Source: Oscillatoria sp. CS-180
Lineage (GTDB): Bacteria; Cyanobacteriota; Cyanobacteriia; Phormidesmidales; Phormidesmidaceae
NCBI RefSeq assembly: GCF_028330965.1
Contig: NZ_JAQMUB010000101.1
Location: 62,001-126,000 of the forward strand
Direction of reading: 5' to 3'
Length of the DNA stretch: 64,000 nucleotides
Below, piece after piece: positions 38,436-48,030 of this stretch. Every line of letters starts with the position of its first letter. The first letter of the stretch is position 1. The notes under the pieces were generated by a model. That model saw only the letters and a list, made by a program, of their open reading frames with translations. It made no database searches and had not been told where the DNA came from. A program made the translations under genes and the position numbers.

Positions 38436-39215
38436 TTATGTTTCAGAGGCAGGACGAGTAGGAATGTTGTGTCCGGCTAAATAGGTTTTGACTTCGGCGA
38501 CGGTTAGCTGTCCATAGTGCAAAAGTGAGGCTAATAGAGCTGCTTCGGCGCCTCCTGTCGTCAGGGCTTCGTAAATGTGCTGACAGTTTCCCGCCCCGCC
38601 GGATGCGATAACAGGTACTGAAACCCGATCCGCGATCGCTCGGGTCAACTCCAAGTCATAGCCAGCCTGAGTTCCATCTGCATCCATGCTGGTAATCAGC
38701 AGCTCTCCTGCTCCCCGGCGAGCCATCTCGACAGCCCAGTCTATGGCGTCTAGTCCTGTGTTTTGACGACCCCCTCGAACATACACATCCCACCCAACAG
38801 AATCAGCATCCTGACGCTTGCGAGCATCGATCGCGACCACGATGCACTGATTGCCAAAGCGATCGCTAGCTCGATCAATCAAATCCGGCTGTCGCACTGC
38901 GGCTGAGTTAATGCTCACTTTGTCGGCCCCAGCTCTTAACAACTGTTTAATTTGCTCTAAGGAATGAATTCCGCCCCCTACCGTCAAGGGGATAAAAACT
39001 TGGTCAGCTGTACGATATACCACGTCGAAGAGAATGTTCCGGTCTTCATGAGTTGCCGTGATGTCTAGAAAGACCAGCTCATCAGCACCGGCTTCGTTAT
39101 AAGCCTGGGCTAGTTCAACCGGATCGCCAGCATCTCGCAAATCGACAAAATTAACCCCTTTGACAACGCGCCCTGCATTGACATCCAGACAGGGAAGAAT
39201 TCGCTTCGCCAACAT
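38436..39215 (-). CDS. hisF: Imidazole glycerol phosphate synthase HisF
   Basis: 259 residues, a TIM barrel that with HisH makes imidazole-glycerol phosphate and AICAR in histidine synthesis. Catalytic D11 ([13 protein letters not shown]) and the second Asp in VVAIDARK are present, along with phosphate-binding loops TVGGGIHS and VIASGGAG. Length normal. HisH is not in the window. An ATG is used; no operon partners nearby. Confidence 0.97.
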   Translation of the reverse strand: MLAKRILPCLDVNAGRVVKGVNFVDLRDAGDPVELAQAYNEAGADELVFLDITATHEDRNILFDVVYRTADQVFIPLTVGGGIHSLEQIKQLLRAGADKVSINSAAVRQPDLIDRASDRFGNQCIVVAIDARKRQDADSVGWDVYVRGGRQNTGLDAIDWAVEMARRGAGELLITSMDADGTQAGYDLELTRAIADRVSVPVIASGGAGNCQHIYEALTTGGAEAALLASLLHYGQLTVAEVKTYLAGHNIPTRPASET

Positions 39216-39318
39216 AACGTCTCACCTTCAGTTGATCCACGACGAGTATCTGCATTTTCGCTATTCACCATAGACCAGGATGGCGCAAGACGCTGATAAA
39301 CTGTGGATTGGTTTGGAT

Positions 39319-39425
39319 TTATAGCTTTAGTCGTCTAGGCTAGTGCACCCAGTCGCATCCGGGTGCTTAGTGTAGTGGTTAGGTGGCTCGCCGTCTTGCC
39401 CTAATGGAATTGACGATGGCTATAA
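39319..39425 (+). repeat. Dispersed short repeat, family 1, copy B
   Basis: 107 bp, the cleanest copy. Ends are TTATAGCTTTAGTCGTC and GACGATGGCTATAA, imperfect inverted repeats of each other. The inner part carries GCATCCGGGTGCTTAG and GGCTCGCCGTCTTGCCCTAA. No coding capacity. Confidence 0.85.
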
Positions 39426-39468
39426 CTCTTTGTTGAGCAGTTCAAAATTTCAGGTGGTTAGGTTGGGC

Positions 39469-39669
39469 ATGGCCTTAGAAATCGGACAGAAAGTAAAAGT
39501 TTGCCGTTTACGCGATCGCGTTTCCAAGGATCTTGTTTCGCGACTGGGCAAATCGGGCGTAGTCCGTCAATTTAAAATGGTGGATGGAAGTGGGGTAGGC
39601 GTTGTTGTTACGTTTGACGATGATGACTACACCACCTGGTTCTTTGAAGACGAACTGTCTCCACAGTAG
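39469..39669 (+). CDS. petP: Cytochrome b6f subunit PetP (DUF2862)
   Basis: 66 residues from the ATG reading MALEIGQKVKVCRLRDRVSK. SH3-like protein of the DUF2862 family; conserved GKSGVVRQFKMVDGSGVGVV and TTWFFEDEL. PetP is a peripheral subunit of the cytochrome b6f complex in cyanobacteria and red algae, affecting electron flow. A longer frame from 39430 runs back into the repeat end and is not preferred. Followed after 19 bases by the Get3d-like gene. Confidence 0.88.
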   Translation: MALEIGQKVKVCRLRDRVSKDLVSRLGKSGVVRQFKMVDGSGVGVVVTFDDDDYTTWFFEDELSPQ

Positions 39670-39688
39670 GTAGATAGAGAGAAAACTG

Positions 39689-40786
39689 GTGCCTCAAATT
39701 TTGACTTTTCTTGGGCAATCGCGTAGCGCCTGCGCGGTTGCATCTGTCGCGTTTGCCCGTCAGCTTGCCCAGCAGGGAACCCGTGTTCTTTGGGTAACTC
39801 AAGATAGTGGACCATTGCCTAACAGGCTGTGGAACAACTCATTGTCAACGGAAGTACAGTCAGTTGGAACGAATCTTTCGGTGCTGCAACTGCAGTCCGC
39901 CGTTCTGCTGGAAAAGAGTTGGGATATTGTCAAAGCTCTGGAAGCGCAATATCTCAGAGATCCTTTATTGAAGCAGGTCTTTGGCCAAGAACTCGTGCTT
40001 CTGCCCGGCATGGATGATGCTCTGACCCTAGATGCCATTAGAACGCTCTATGATTCCCAAGCGTATGACTGTATCGTCTTTGACGGATTGTCTGGCAAGG
40101 CAATCCTGCGAATGTGGGGCTTACCTGAGCAGATGGATTGGTATGTCCGTCGTTTTCAGAAGGTTTTGGCAGAGTCAGAACTGGCAAGGACACTGTCTCC
40201 CTTTATTCAACCCGTTGCCGGAGCAGTCTTGAATATCAGTGGGAGTCAGGAATCGATTAATCAGCCCGTCCAGCAGGCTAGAAGCTTCTTAGATGCTGGA
40301 CGAATGGTTGTGCAATCTGCCGATCATCTGCTGGGTTTTCTGGTGACGACTGATGGGCCTGCCGATGCTGAAACGACTCGCTATCTATGGGGCAGCTCTC
40401 AGCAGATTGGCCTAACAGTAGGAGGAGCGATCGCCTACGGCCCTTCGTCTGCCGACTGGTCGGAGCAGACTTTTAGCCCTCTCCCCTTAAGCCCCATGCC
40501 TGCTCTAAGTGGCGACGATTGGACACCGCTGGTAGATGCTGTTCCTTCCCTAACGGCAGCAACGCAGAATGCACCTGCTCCGGTTGTGGTGAACGAGTTG
40601 GAGAAACAAGTTAAGCTCTTCCTACCCGGTTTCACCAAAGCCGATGTTAACCTCACACAATATGGTCCTGAAGTGACCGTGACGGCTGGAGACCAGAGGC
40701 GCAACCTTTTTCTGCCCAGTGCCCTCAAAAATCGTTCCGTGCAGGGAGCTAAATTTCAAGATGACTATCTCATCTTGTCTTTCTAG
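39689..40786 (+). CDS. Get3d-like protein, degenerate P-loop
   Basis: 365 residues from GTG. The order, ArsA/Get3-type ATPase fold then a C-terminal alpha-crystallin-like domain (from about 300: KLFLPGFTKADVNLTQYGPE to LPSALKNRSVQGAKF), matches the Get3d group described for cyanobacteria and plastids. The P-loop, which should read like GKGGxGKT/RT, is GQSRSACAV at residues 9-17 (LTFLGQSRSACAVASVAF) and lacks both lysines. Nucleotide hydrolysis is therefore doubtful. Other switch elements (VTQDSG, IVFDGLSG) are partly kept. It sits 19 bases after petP. Confidence 0.83.
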   Translation: MPQILTFLGQSRSACAVASVAFARQLAQQGTRVLWVTQDSGPLPNRLWNNSLSTEVQSVGTNLSVLQLQSAVLLEKSWDIVKALEAQYLRDPLLKQVFGQELVLLPGMDDALTLDAIRTLYDSQAYDCIVFDGLSGKAILRMWGLPEQMDWYVRRFQKVLAESELARTLSPFIQPVAGAVLNISGSQESINQPVQQARSFLDAGRMVVQSADHLLGFLVTTDGPADAETTRYLWGSSQQIGLTVGGAIAYGPSSADWSEQTFSPLPLSPMPALSGDDWTPLVDAVPSLTAATQNAPAPVVVNELEKQVKLFLPGFTKADVNLTQYGPEVTVTAGDQRRNLFLPSALKNRSVQGAKFQDDYLILSF

Positions 40787-40893
40787 CTGCTTTGACTCAA
40801 AACGTTATCAGGCTGACATCTTGTCAGGAATGAAGCTTTCATAATGAAGCGGCTTTCATGCTTTAAGTCACTAGGTTAATTATCGGAGACGTT

Positions 40894-41892
40894 ATGGCTG
40901 ATCCAGTATCAGAGACCCCTAATAAAGGTTCTGAGGCTGCCAAAGGTGGTAAGACTCGTCAACTTTTAGGGATGAAGGGGGCTGAGGCAGGCGAAACGTC
41001 TATTTGGAAAATTCGCCTCCAGCTCATGAAGCCGATCACCTGGATTCCACTCATCTGGGGTGTGGTTTGTGGTGCGGCTTCCTCAGGCAACTTCGTCTGG
41101 AGCGTAGAGTATGTGCTGCTCTCAGCGGCTTGCATGCTCCTGTCCGGGCCTCTGTTGACAGGCTATACTCAAACCCTCAACGATTTTTATGATCGCGAAA
41201 TCGACGCTATCAACGAACCCTATCGGCCCATTCCTTCGGGCGCCATTTCCATTCCTCAAGTGGTCACCCAGATCGGGGTTCTTTTGTTGTCTGGCGTTGC
41301 CGTTGCCTATGCGTTAGACCAATGGGCAGGGCATAATTTTCCGACGATTACTGCGATCGCCATTGGCGGCTCATTCCTGTCCTACATCTACTCGGCTCCT
41401 CCCCTCAAGCTAAAGCAGAACGGCTGGTTGGGGAACTATGCGTTGGGTGCTAGCTACATTGCCTTGCCTTGGTGGGCAGGTCACGCCCTGTTTGGTGATT
41501 TAAACCTGACCATCGTGTTATTGACGCTGTTCTACAGCTTGGCAGGTTTGGGCATCGCCATTGTCAATGATTTCAAGAGCGTGGAAGGCGATCGACAATT
41601 AGGATTGAAGTCATTACCTGTCATGTTTGGTGTGACAACCGCTGCGTGGATCTGCGTCTTGATGATTGATGTTTTTCAAGGCGGAGTGGCGGCTTACTTG
41701 ATGGCGATCCATCAGAACCTCTATGCGGTGCTGTTGGTTTTGCTGATTATTCCGCAAATTACCTTTCAGGACATGTATTTTCTGCGAAATCCTTTAGAAA
41801 ACGATGTCAAATATCAGGCAAGTGCTCAGCCTTTTCTGGTTTTTGGCATGTTAGTGACGGCACTGGCATTGGGACAGTCTGCCCTCGTTTGA
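40894..41892 (+). CDS. chlG: Chlorophyll synthase
   Basis: 332 residues, UbiA prenyltransferase superfamily, about nine transmembrane helices. It esterifies chlorophyllide with phytyl or geranylgeranyl diphosphate, the last step of chlorophyll synthesis, in the thylakoid. The first Asp-rich motif NDFYDREIDAINEPYRPIPSG-type segment begins near residue 95, the second is NDFKSVEGDRQLGLKSLPV near 223. Whether the pigment is chlorophyll a or d cannot be told. It lies downstream of the Get3d-like gene by 107 bases. Confidence 0.97.
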   Translation: MADPVSETPNKGSEAAKGGKTRQLLGMKGAEAGETSIWKIRLQLMKPITWIPLIWGVVCGAASSGNFVWSVEYVLLSAACMLLSGPLLTGYTQTLNDFYDREIDAINEPYRPIPSGAISIPQVVTQIGVLLLSGVAVAYALDQWAGHNFPTITAIAIGGSFLSYIYSAPPLKLKQNGWLGNYALGASYIALPWWAGHALFGDLNLTIVLLTLFYSLAGLGIAIVNDFKSVEGDRQLGLKSLPVMFGVTTAAWICVLMIDVFQGGVAAYLMAIHQNLYAVLLVLLIIPQITFQDMYFLRNPLENDVKYQASAQPFLVFGMLVTALALGQSALV

Positions 41893-42038
41893 AGACATCA
41901 GGTGAGCACTACGAATCAAACAGGTCTGCAATTAAAAGTCCAGCAAACAGCTTTCTATCACCCTAGTCTCTGGTATAGAGTTAGCTGAAGTGGTGAAAAC
42001 GTTGACCGAGCTAAAACAAAGAGGAGTAGGTATCGGTT

Positions 42039-44450
42039 GTGGCTAATACATTTGTGAGACGGTTTAAGAATTTATTCACCGACTCAAGAAAAAAGCGAAG
42101 ACGGCTACAAGTACCTAGCCATTTAGCGGCTGGCTCTTCCACAACACCCGCCGGAGCAGTCTACTCGCCCGAATCGGACCATTCATCGCCAACTCGTCGT
42201 CAACTTCCTCCCCGCCGACCCTTATACTATCGCCCTCTGTTTTGGGTTGTATTAGCTGCTGGGGCGTTGAGTTCAGCGGGTATCAGCAAGGGCTATCGTG
42301 TCTGGCATTCGACTGAAGCTGAGCTACCCCCTGTTTCAAGTCTGAAAACCTTTGAACGTCAGGGCACCATTACAATTCGGTCGGCTGACAATGCGGTGTT
42401 GCAAAAAATCGGTCCTGCAACGCGGCAAAAGCTGACGTATGAAGAAATTCCAGACACGCTAGTCGAGGCCTTCATTGCATCAGAAGACCGAAGATTTTAT
42501 GATCACAGCGGTTTAGATGTGCAAGGTATTGCTCGGGCCATGCTGTCCAACATCCGCCAGCGAGATGTGGTGGAAGGCGCTAGCACCATTACCCAACAGC
42601 TCGCCAGAATTGCATTTCTCGACCAGGAACGGAGTTTTCAGCGGAAAGCTCGTGAAGCTTTGCTAGCCCTCAAAATTGAAGAGGAATACAATAAAGCCGA
42701 AATTATTGAGCGCTACCTCAACTTGGTGTATTTGGGAGCAGGCGCTTATGGCGTTGCCGATGCTGCCTGGGTGTATTTCGGTAAACCCGTTGACGATCTC
42801 ACCGTATCTGAAGCAGCGCTCATTGCCGGTATGGCTCCAGCGCCGAGCGTTTATTCGCCTCTGGTCGATCCTCAAGCCGCCAGGGTGCAGCGTGATACTG
42901 TGGTTCGCCGCATGTTAGAGAATGGCAAGATTAGCCAGTCTGAGGCGAATACGGCTCTGTCGGCAGAAATTGCAACTACTCCCAATGAGCCCAAGTTTCT
43001 CTACAGTAACTTTCCCTATTTCACGATTTACATTCAAAAGCAGCTCAGCGAAATTTTGGAGCCTGAGGTCATCGAATCCGGTGGCTTAGTGGTTGAGACA
43101 ACGCTGAATACTGATTGGCAGCGCAAAGCTCAAGAAACGATCAATGAAACGGTGGCAACGGTTGGCAGCCGCCAGAGATTTAGTCAAGCTTCATTGGTAG
43201 CGGTCGATCCTCGCAATGGTGAAATTAAGGCCATTATTGGGGGCACCGACTTTAACGACAGTCAATTTAACCGAGCGACGCAAGCTCTGCGACAGCCTGG
43301 TTCAACATTCAAGACGTTCGTCTACACGACTGCGATCGCAGCGGGCTTCTCTCCTTACAAGAGCTATACCGATGCCAAATTTGTTGTGGATGGATATGAA
43401 CCTAAGAACTACGGCGAAACCTACAGCGGTGATGTTTCCATGCGTCAAGCGCTGACGTCCTCCGTCAATATTGTCGCTGTCAAGGTTTTGATAGATGTTG
43501 GCTTTGAGCCTGTGATTGCCATGGCTCAGCGTATGGGCATTGAATCTGAGCTGTTACCCACTTACTCCTTGGCACTGGGGGCATCGGAAGTGACTTTGTT
43601 AGAGCTAACCAGTGCCTATGGCACGCTGGCTAGACAGGGTCGGCATCATCCGGTTCATGGCATTCGTCGTGTTCTAGATAGCTCCGGCAACGTTATTTAT
43701 GAAATCGACAACTCTCCAACCCAAGCCGTAGACGAAACGACTGCTGCCATCATGACTTGGATGTTGAGAGGCGTTGTCGAAGGCGGTACAGGGCGTAGGG
43801 CCTATGTTGGTCGGCCTGTTGCAGGCAAAACAGGCACCTCTGAAAACGATCGCGATCTTTGGTTTGTTGGCTACATTCCACAGCTTGTGGTTGGTGTCTG
43901 GTTAGGCAATGACGACAACAGTCGCACCTGGGGAGCGAGTAGTTCCGCAGCTGCTACTTGGGGAGATTTTGTTGCCAAATTGACGGACGAGATTCCTGAA
44001 GAAGATTTTCCGCCTTTACCTCAACTCGCAGGCCGCAAAGGTAGCATTGAGGCCCAGCCAGTCAAGCCTGGCAAAGTAACGGCAGCTAGGGCGTCTAGCA
44101 GTCAAGATAGAGGTGTGGAGGCAGAGTCTGACGGCTCTGCTGATAGCGGTGGTTCGGTCGAAGCGGCCAGCAGTGCTCCAGAGGCAGCTCCAGAGAACTC
44201 CGCAGAACCTGTGCAGCGTTCTCGGGAAGCGGCTCCAGCTCCTGCTCCCATTGCTGAACCTGAACCCTCCCCAGCGCCTGAACCTGAACCCGTTTCCGAA
44301 CCGGCTCCTATTCCAGAGCCAACTCCAGCACCGGTAGCTGAAGAGCCGCCTGCTCCAGCAGCCCCTGCCCCCGAACCCGCTCCGGCTCCGGCTCCGGCTC
44401 CAGCCCCCGCTCCGGTTTCAGAACCCGCTCCGGCTTCAGAGTCAGAATAG
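42039..44450 (+). CDS. Class A penicillin-binding protein (PBP1A type)
   Basis: 803 residues from GTG with GAGGAG at about 11 bases. Makes and crosslinks peptidoglycan. Domains: transmembrane helix near 66-90; GT51 glycosyltransferase (EDRRFYDHSG, near 148; GASTITQQLAR); transpeptidase with STFK (near 421), SSVN, and KTGTS (near 597). After about residue 660 there is a roughly 130-residue tail rich in Pro, Ala, Glu and Ser (repeated PAPAP and EPEP), probably a flexible periplasmic extension. Single gene. Confidence 0.95.
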   Translation: MANTFVRRFKNLFTDSRKKRRRLQVPSHLAAGSSTTPAGAVYSPESDHSSPTRRQLPPRRPLYYRPLFWVVLAAGALSSAGISKGYRVWHSTEAELPPVSSLKTFERQGTITIRSADNAVLQKIGPATRQKLTYEEIPDTLVEAFIASEDRRFYDHSGLDVQGIARAMLSNIRQRDVVEGASTITQQLARIAFLDQERSFQRKAREALLALKIEEEYNKAEIIERYLNLVYLGAGAYGVADAAWVYFGKPVDDLTVSEAALIAGMAPAPSVYSPLVDPQAARVQRDTVVRRMLENGKISQSEANTALSAEIATTPNEPKFLYSNFPYFTIYIQKQLSEILEPEVIESGGLVVETTLNTDWQRKAQETINETVATVGSRQRFSQASLVAVDPRNGEIKAIIGGTDFNDSQFNRATQALRQPGSTFKTFVYTTAIAAGFSPYKSYTDAKFVVDGYEPKNYGETYSGDVSMRQALTSSVNIVAVKVLIDVGFEPVIAMAQRMGIESELLPTYSLALGASEVTLLELTSAYGTLARQGRHHPVHGIRRVLDSSGNVIYEIDNSPTQAVDETTAAIMTWMLRGVVEGGTGRRAYVGRPVAGKTGTSENDRDLWFVGYIPQLVVGVWLGNDDNSRTWGASSSAAATWGDFVAKLTDEIPEEDFPPLPQLAGRKGSIEAQPVKPGKVTAARASSSQDRGVEAESDGSADSGGSVEAASSAPEAAPENSAEPVQRSREAAPAPAPIAEPEPSPAPEPEPVSEPAPIPEPTPAPVAEEPPAPAAPAPEPAPAPAPAPAPAPVSEPAPASESE

Positions 44451-44500
44451 GCTGAAACGGTCCCTAATTAATGCGTCGGGCTAGCACATACCTCGTTGGC

Positions 44501-46921
44501 TTACTTCTTCTCCCACTGCCGCTTGAGGCGCTCAATCCGTTCCATAAGGCTTTCGTTAGACATCCGTGTTCCTAGCCGTTCAACCAGAAGAGGGAATGCG
44601 ATCGGAGAGGGACGAGACGTTGCTTTCCATATCACCTGCAGCTGTCCCAACCGTTCTAACGTTTGAGCTAAACGGTGGGATTCCAGTTGCTCTTGCAGAA
44701 CTTCTCGCTCAGCCTGCTTGAGCAATAAATTGTCTGGTTCATACTTGCTAAAAACTTCGTAAAGCAGTGAAGAACTAACCTGTAACTGTGAGGATGTTTT
44801 GCGAGATCCTGGATACCCCTTGAAGACTAATCCTGCTACTTGAGCAACCCCGCGAAATTTACGCTGAGTCAGTTCTGATATGTTGAGACTGGCTTTAATA
44901 TCTGCTTCTAAATTCTCTAAGCTGAAAAATTCATCGGCAAAAAGTTCCTCAAAAGGATAACCCTTAGGAGCGAGAATTTCGAAGCCATAGTCATTTACCG
45001 AAATTGTAAAGGTCGTGTTTTGCTGCCGGGCAAAACGATACCCCCATAAGAAACCCAACCCTTCATGGACAAAACGCCCCTCGAAGGGAAATACATAAAA
45101 ATGCTGACCCTCGCGAGTTTTACAACATTCCACTAGCAGCTCATCCGCTGTTGGAATATAAGAAAGACGGTCTTGTGCTTCTAAGATGGGAGCAATGCAC
45201 TGGACTTCACGATTCCAATGCTCAGGTTGTCGAATCAGCTCAACCTCTTGCCTAAGGTGAGTACTGAGAGTGTCAGAAATAGCAAGCTGTCCGCCTCCCC
45301 AAGTGGGGGTGACCGTGGACTGGCGACGTGTATTTTTGACATACACCACCATGTCCTTCATTTGAAAAAATTCAAGCTGGCGCCCGGCGAAGAAAAACAC
45401 GTCTCCCGGTTTGAGGCGAGAGACAAAATTTTCCTCAACCGTTCCAATTTCACGGCGATTGGTGTAGACGATTTTGACAGCCTGGTTGCCTGTAATCGTG
45501 CCAATGCTCATACGGTGCATGCGCGTGATCTTGCTATCTGAAACGCGGTACTGTCCTTCTTCAAATATCAGCTTTTGATAGCGAGGATAAGCGCCCAGAC
45601 ATTTGCCACCTTTTTCGACAAATTCTAAGATCCAGCCAAATTCTTCGTCCGTCAGTTGTTGATAGCTTACGGTCTGTCGGACAGCTGCAAGGGTGATTTG
45701 AGGATCAAAGCCGTCCCCACAAGCGATCGTGACTAAATGCTGCACGAGGACATCATAGGGTTTGCTACGGGGATGTCGAGTCTCGATCGCCCCTGCCTCT
45801 AACCCCCGCCGGAAAGCAGAAATTTCCAGTAACTCTAGTGCGTTTGTGGGTAAGAAAAAAACCTCTGAAGTTCCCTCTGGAACGTGAGCTGATCGCCCAG
45901 CTCGCTGCAGCAATCGAGCAATATTCTTGGCACTTCCAATTTGGACAACCCGCTCAACAGGTTGGAAATCAACGCCTAAATCCAAAGAGGAGGTACACAC
46001 AACCCATTTGATGTCCCCCGACTTGACACCCGCCTCGATCGCTTCTCGTTCCTTCACATCAATTGAGCCATGATGTAAAGCAATCTGATGCTCATGCTCT
46101 GGCACAGCAAACTGCAATGCTTGAAACCATCGCTCTGCCTGATTGCGAGTGTTCGTAAAGATCAGCGTTGATTTGTCAATATCCAGGGCTTTGACCAACT
46201 CTTCAAACATCCGTAGTCCTAAATGGCCCGCCCAAGGAAAGCTATCTACCGACTCAGGTAAGATGCTTTGAATCACAGTCTCGCGCTTCAGGTTAGACCG
46301 TACGATAACGGGCTTTGTCTCTAGGCCAACGGCTGTGTGAGCGGCTTCAGCTAAGTTGCCAAGCGTCGCGGATACAGCCCAAGTGCGGAGGTTAGGAGCG
46401 AATTGGCGCAATTGTGACAAACACAATTCTGCTTGGGTGCCTCGTTTAGAGCTCATCAGCTCATGCCATTCATCTAACACCACACAGCGCAAAGCCTGAA
46501 ATCGTTTTTTCCCCTCTTTGTAAGACAGCAAGACCGATAACGACTCAGGTGTTGTGATCAACACATCCGGCATTTTTTTTAGCTGTCGAGTTTTTTGGGA
46601 TGACCGGGTATCACCAGTTCGTGATTCCACTCGAATGCCCCAATCCATGTCCTGAATAGGACGACAAATCGACTGCTCAATATCTCGTGACAAGGCTCGT
46701 AAGGGCGTGATGTAAAGGAGCTGGAGTCCTGCGCCAGGAGTCTCTACTATTTCTGCCAGGGGACCCATGACTGCAGCATAGGTTTTACCAGAGCCTGTCG
46801 GTACCTGAATGAGACCACTGAGACCCGAGAGATAAGCTTCCCATGTCTGCTGTTGAAAGCTGAGAGGATGCCAGCCTTGCTGCGTAAACCATTGAATGAT
46901 GGGAGTGAGTCGAGTATTCAT
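44501..46921 (-). CDS. Lhr-type (ligase-associated) DEXH-box helicase
   Basis: 806 residues from MNTRLTPIIQ; a frame 12 codons longer exists. Superfamily 2 helicase: Walker A VPTGSGKT (residues 40-47), DEXH box VVLDEWHEL (near 150), motif III SATLG, and motif VI LLQRAGRSAHVP (QRAGRSAH). The C-terminal region is the conserved Lhr extension. In many bacteria this form sits in a DNA-repair cluster with a phosphoesterase, an ATP-dependent ligase and an exonuclease; none of them is adjacent here. Probably DNA repair or recombination. Confidence 0.9.
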   Translation of the reverse strand: MNTRLTPIIQWFTQQGWHPLSFQQQTWEAYLSGLSGLIQVPTGSGKTYAAVMGPLAEIVETPGAGLQLLYITPLRALSRDIEQSICRPIQDMDWGIRVESRTGDTRSSQKTRQLKKMPDVLITTPESLSVLLSYKEGKKRFQALRCVVLDEWHELMSSKRGTQAELCLSQLRQFAPNLRTWAVSATLGNLAEAAHTAVGLETKPVIVRSNLKRETVIQSILPESVDSFPWAGHLGLRMFEELVKALDIDKSTLIFTNTRNQAERWFQALQFAVPEHEHQIALHHGSIDVKEREAIEAGVKSGDIKWVVCTSSLDLGVDFQPVERVVQIGSAKNIARLLQRAGRSAHVPEGTSEVFFLPTNALELLEISAFRRGLEAGAIETRHPRSKPYDVLVQHLVTIACGDGFDPQITLAAVRQTVSYQQLTDEEFGWILEFVEKGGKCLGAYPRYQKLIFEEGQYRVSDSKITRMHRMSIGTITGNQAVKIVYTNRREIGTVEENFVSRLKPGDVFFFAGRQLEFFQMKDMVVYVKNTRRQSTVTPTWGGGQLAISDTLSTHLRQEVELIRQPEHWNREVQCIAPILEAQDRLSYIPTADELLVECCKTREGQHFYVFPFEGRFVHEGLGFLWGYRFARQQNTTFTISVNDYGFEILAPKGYPFEELFADEFFSLENLEADIKASLNISELTQRKFRGVAQVAGLVFKGYPGSRKTSSQLQVSSSLLYEVFSKYEPDNLLLKQAEREVLQEQLESHRLAQTLERLGQLQVIWKATSRPSPIAFPLLVERLGTRMSNESLMERIERLKRQWEKK

Positions 46922-46996
46922 ACACCCATCATTACGGATGTCATTCAGCGAAAGCAAAAGTTTTCTATCTCACTACCGCCCAAATCTTGTCTGCTT

Positions 46997-47821
46997 TCAC
47001 GTCTGTTCTACATTGGGCAGTTCACCAAAGATCTGATCAGAAAGTTGCTTAAGCTCAGCATCAGCCTCAAATATTGCCTGAAACTGAGGATTACTCACGT
47101 AGTGGTGAAAGCGGGTCAGCACATTCATGTGGGTTGCCTGACCGCGCAACCCCTGGCCATCAAAAGAACTTCCACCACCGTGGTGACTGACTTCACGAAG
47201 ACCGTGGTCTGTGAATTCGAGTCCCAGTTGGTGAGCTAGGTTTTGACGATAAGTCTGGTCAGAAAACCATTGATTGAAACTAACGAGGATCTTAGGTGAG
47301 TTGATCAAGTTGCTTTTTCCGACAAACTCGTAGGCGTAGCGCTTCCAAAGTTCGATAACGCTTGGTGTGACAGGGGTATGTCGCTTCATCCAGCTAGCGA
47401 AGGTATTGTAGGGGTCCCGCAGAATCACAACGGTGTAGTCTTCACGGCTGTTTCCGATGTAGTCAGCCAGTGCGCTTTTATCCGCTTCGATATCAGAAAG
47501 GGGCTGATTCTCATAAGAAAAAATGAATAATTCCTTGCTGACAAGTGCACCTTTGATATCTCTTTCCTTAGGCCAATAAGGAAAGTTTGGATAAGCAATC
47601 CCCCAGTTTTGATGCCATGGATTTGTACCTGGAAAAGCGCCGTTGATAAAGCACGTTTTACGATGCTCTTGGGCAATCATCCAGTTAATAACAGCATGAT
47701 TACCCGATCGCTGAATTCCGCAAAATCGAATCAGCTTTTGATTAATGGGTAAACCCAGCTTAGTTCTGATTGTTCGTGCTTTTGTTCCTAAGGCATAGGA
47801 AACTTTTTGAGAAATTTTCAT
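46997..47821 (-). CDS. Sulfotransferase-family protein
   Basis: 274 residues. A PAPS-dependent sulfotransferase-type P-loop fold: 5'-phosphosulfate loop CGIQRSGNHAVINWM (replacing the usual GxPRSGTT) near residue 34, and 3'-phosphate motif VVILRDPYNTFASWM near 150. Acceptor is unknown, probably a polysaccharide or a surface glycan. Lower GC and gaps around it suggest an accessory gene. Convergent with nothing; upstream is the tmRNA region. Confidence 0.82.
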   Translation of the reverse strand: MKISQKVSYALGTKARTIRTKLGLPINQKLIRFCGIQRSGNHAVINWMIAQEHRKTCFINGAFPGTNPWHQNWGIAYPNFPYWPKERDIKGALVSKELFIFSYENQPLSDIEADKSALADYIGNSREDYTVVILRDPYNTFASWMKRHTPVTPSVIELWKRYAYEFVGKSNLINSPKILVSFNQWFSDQTYRQNLAHQLGLEFTDHGLREVSHHGGGSSFDGQGLRGQATHMNVLTRFHHYVSNPQFQAIFEADAELKQLSDQIFGELPNVEQT

Positions 47822-47988
47822 AGAAATTTCTGATTTCTATCAGAGAGATTATAGATGCCTTAAACTTGAGCAAAGGTTGCCCAAATCTTTATCTAGAATT
47901 AGGTTTCTCTATAGGTATAAAGATAATCTTAAGAGCTTTTGAGCTTGATTTGTGCTGCGCCCACAGTATTGAAAACTAGAAAGATAAC

Positions 47989-48011
47989 AAAAAAGCCAGC
48001 TTTAAGCTGGC
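47989..48011 (-). terminator. Intrinsic terminator, minus strand
   Basis: Reading the minus strand, GCCAGC-TTAAA-GCTGGC is followed by TTTTTTG. It closes the transcript of the 59-codon gene at 48031-48210. Confidence 0.85.
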
Positions 48012-48030
48012 ATAGAAGTTGTAACAGGTA

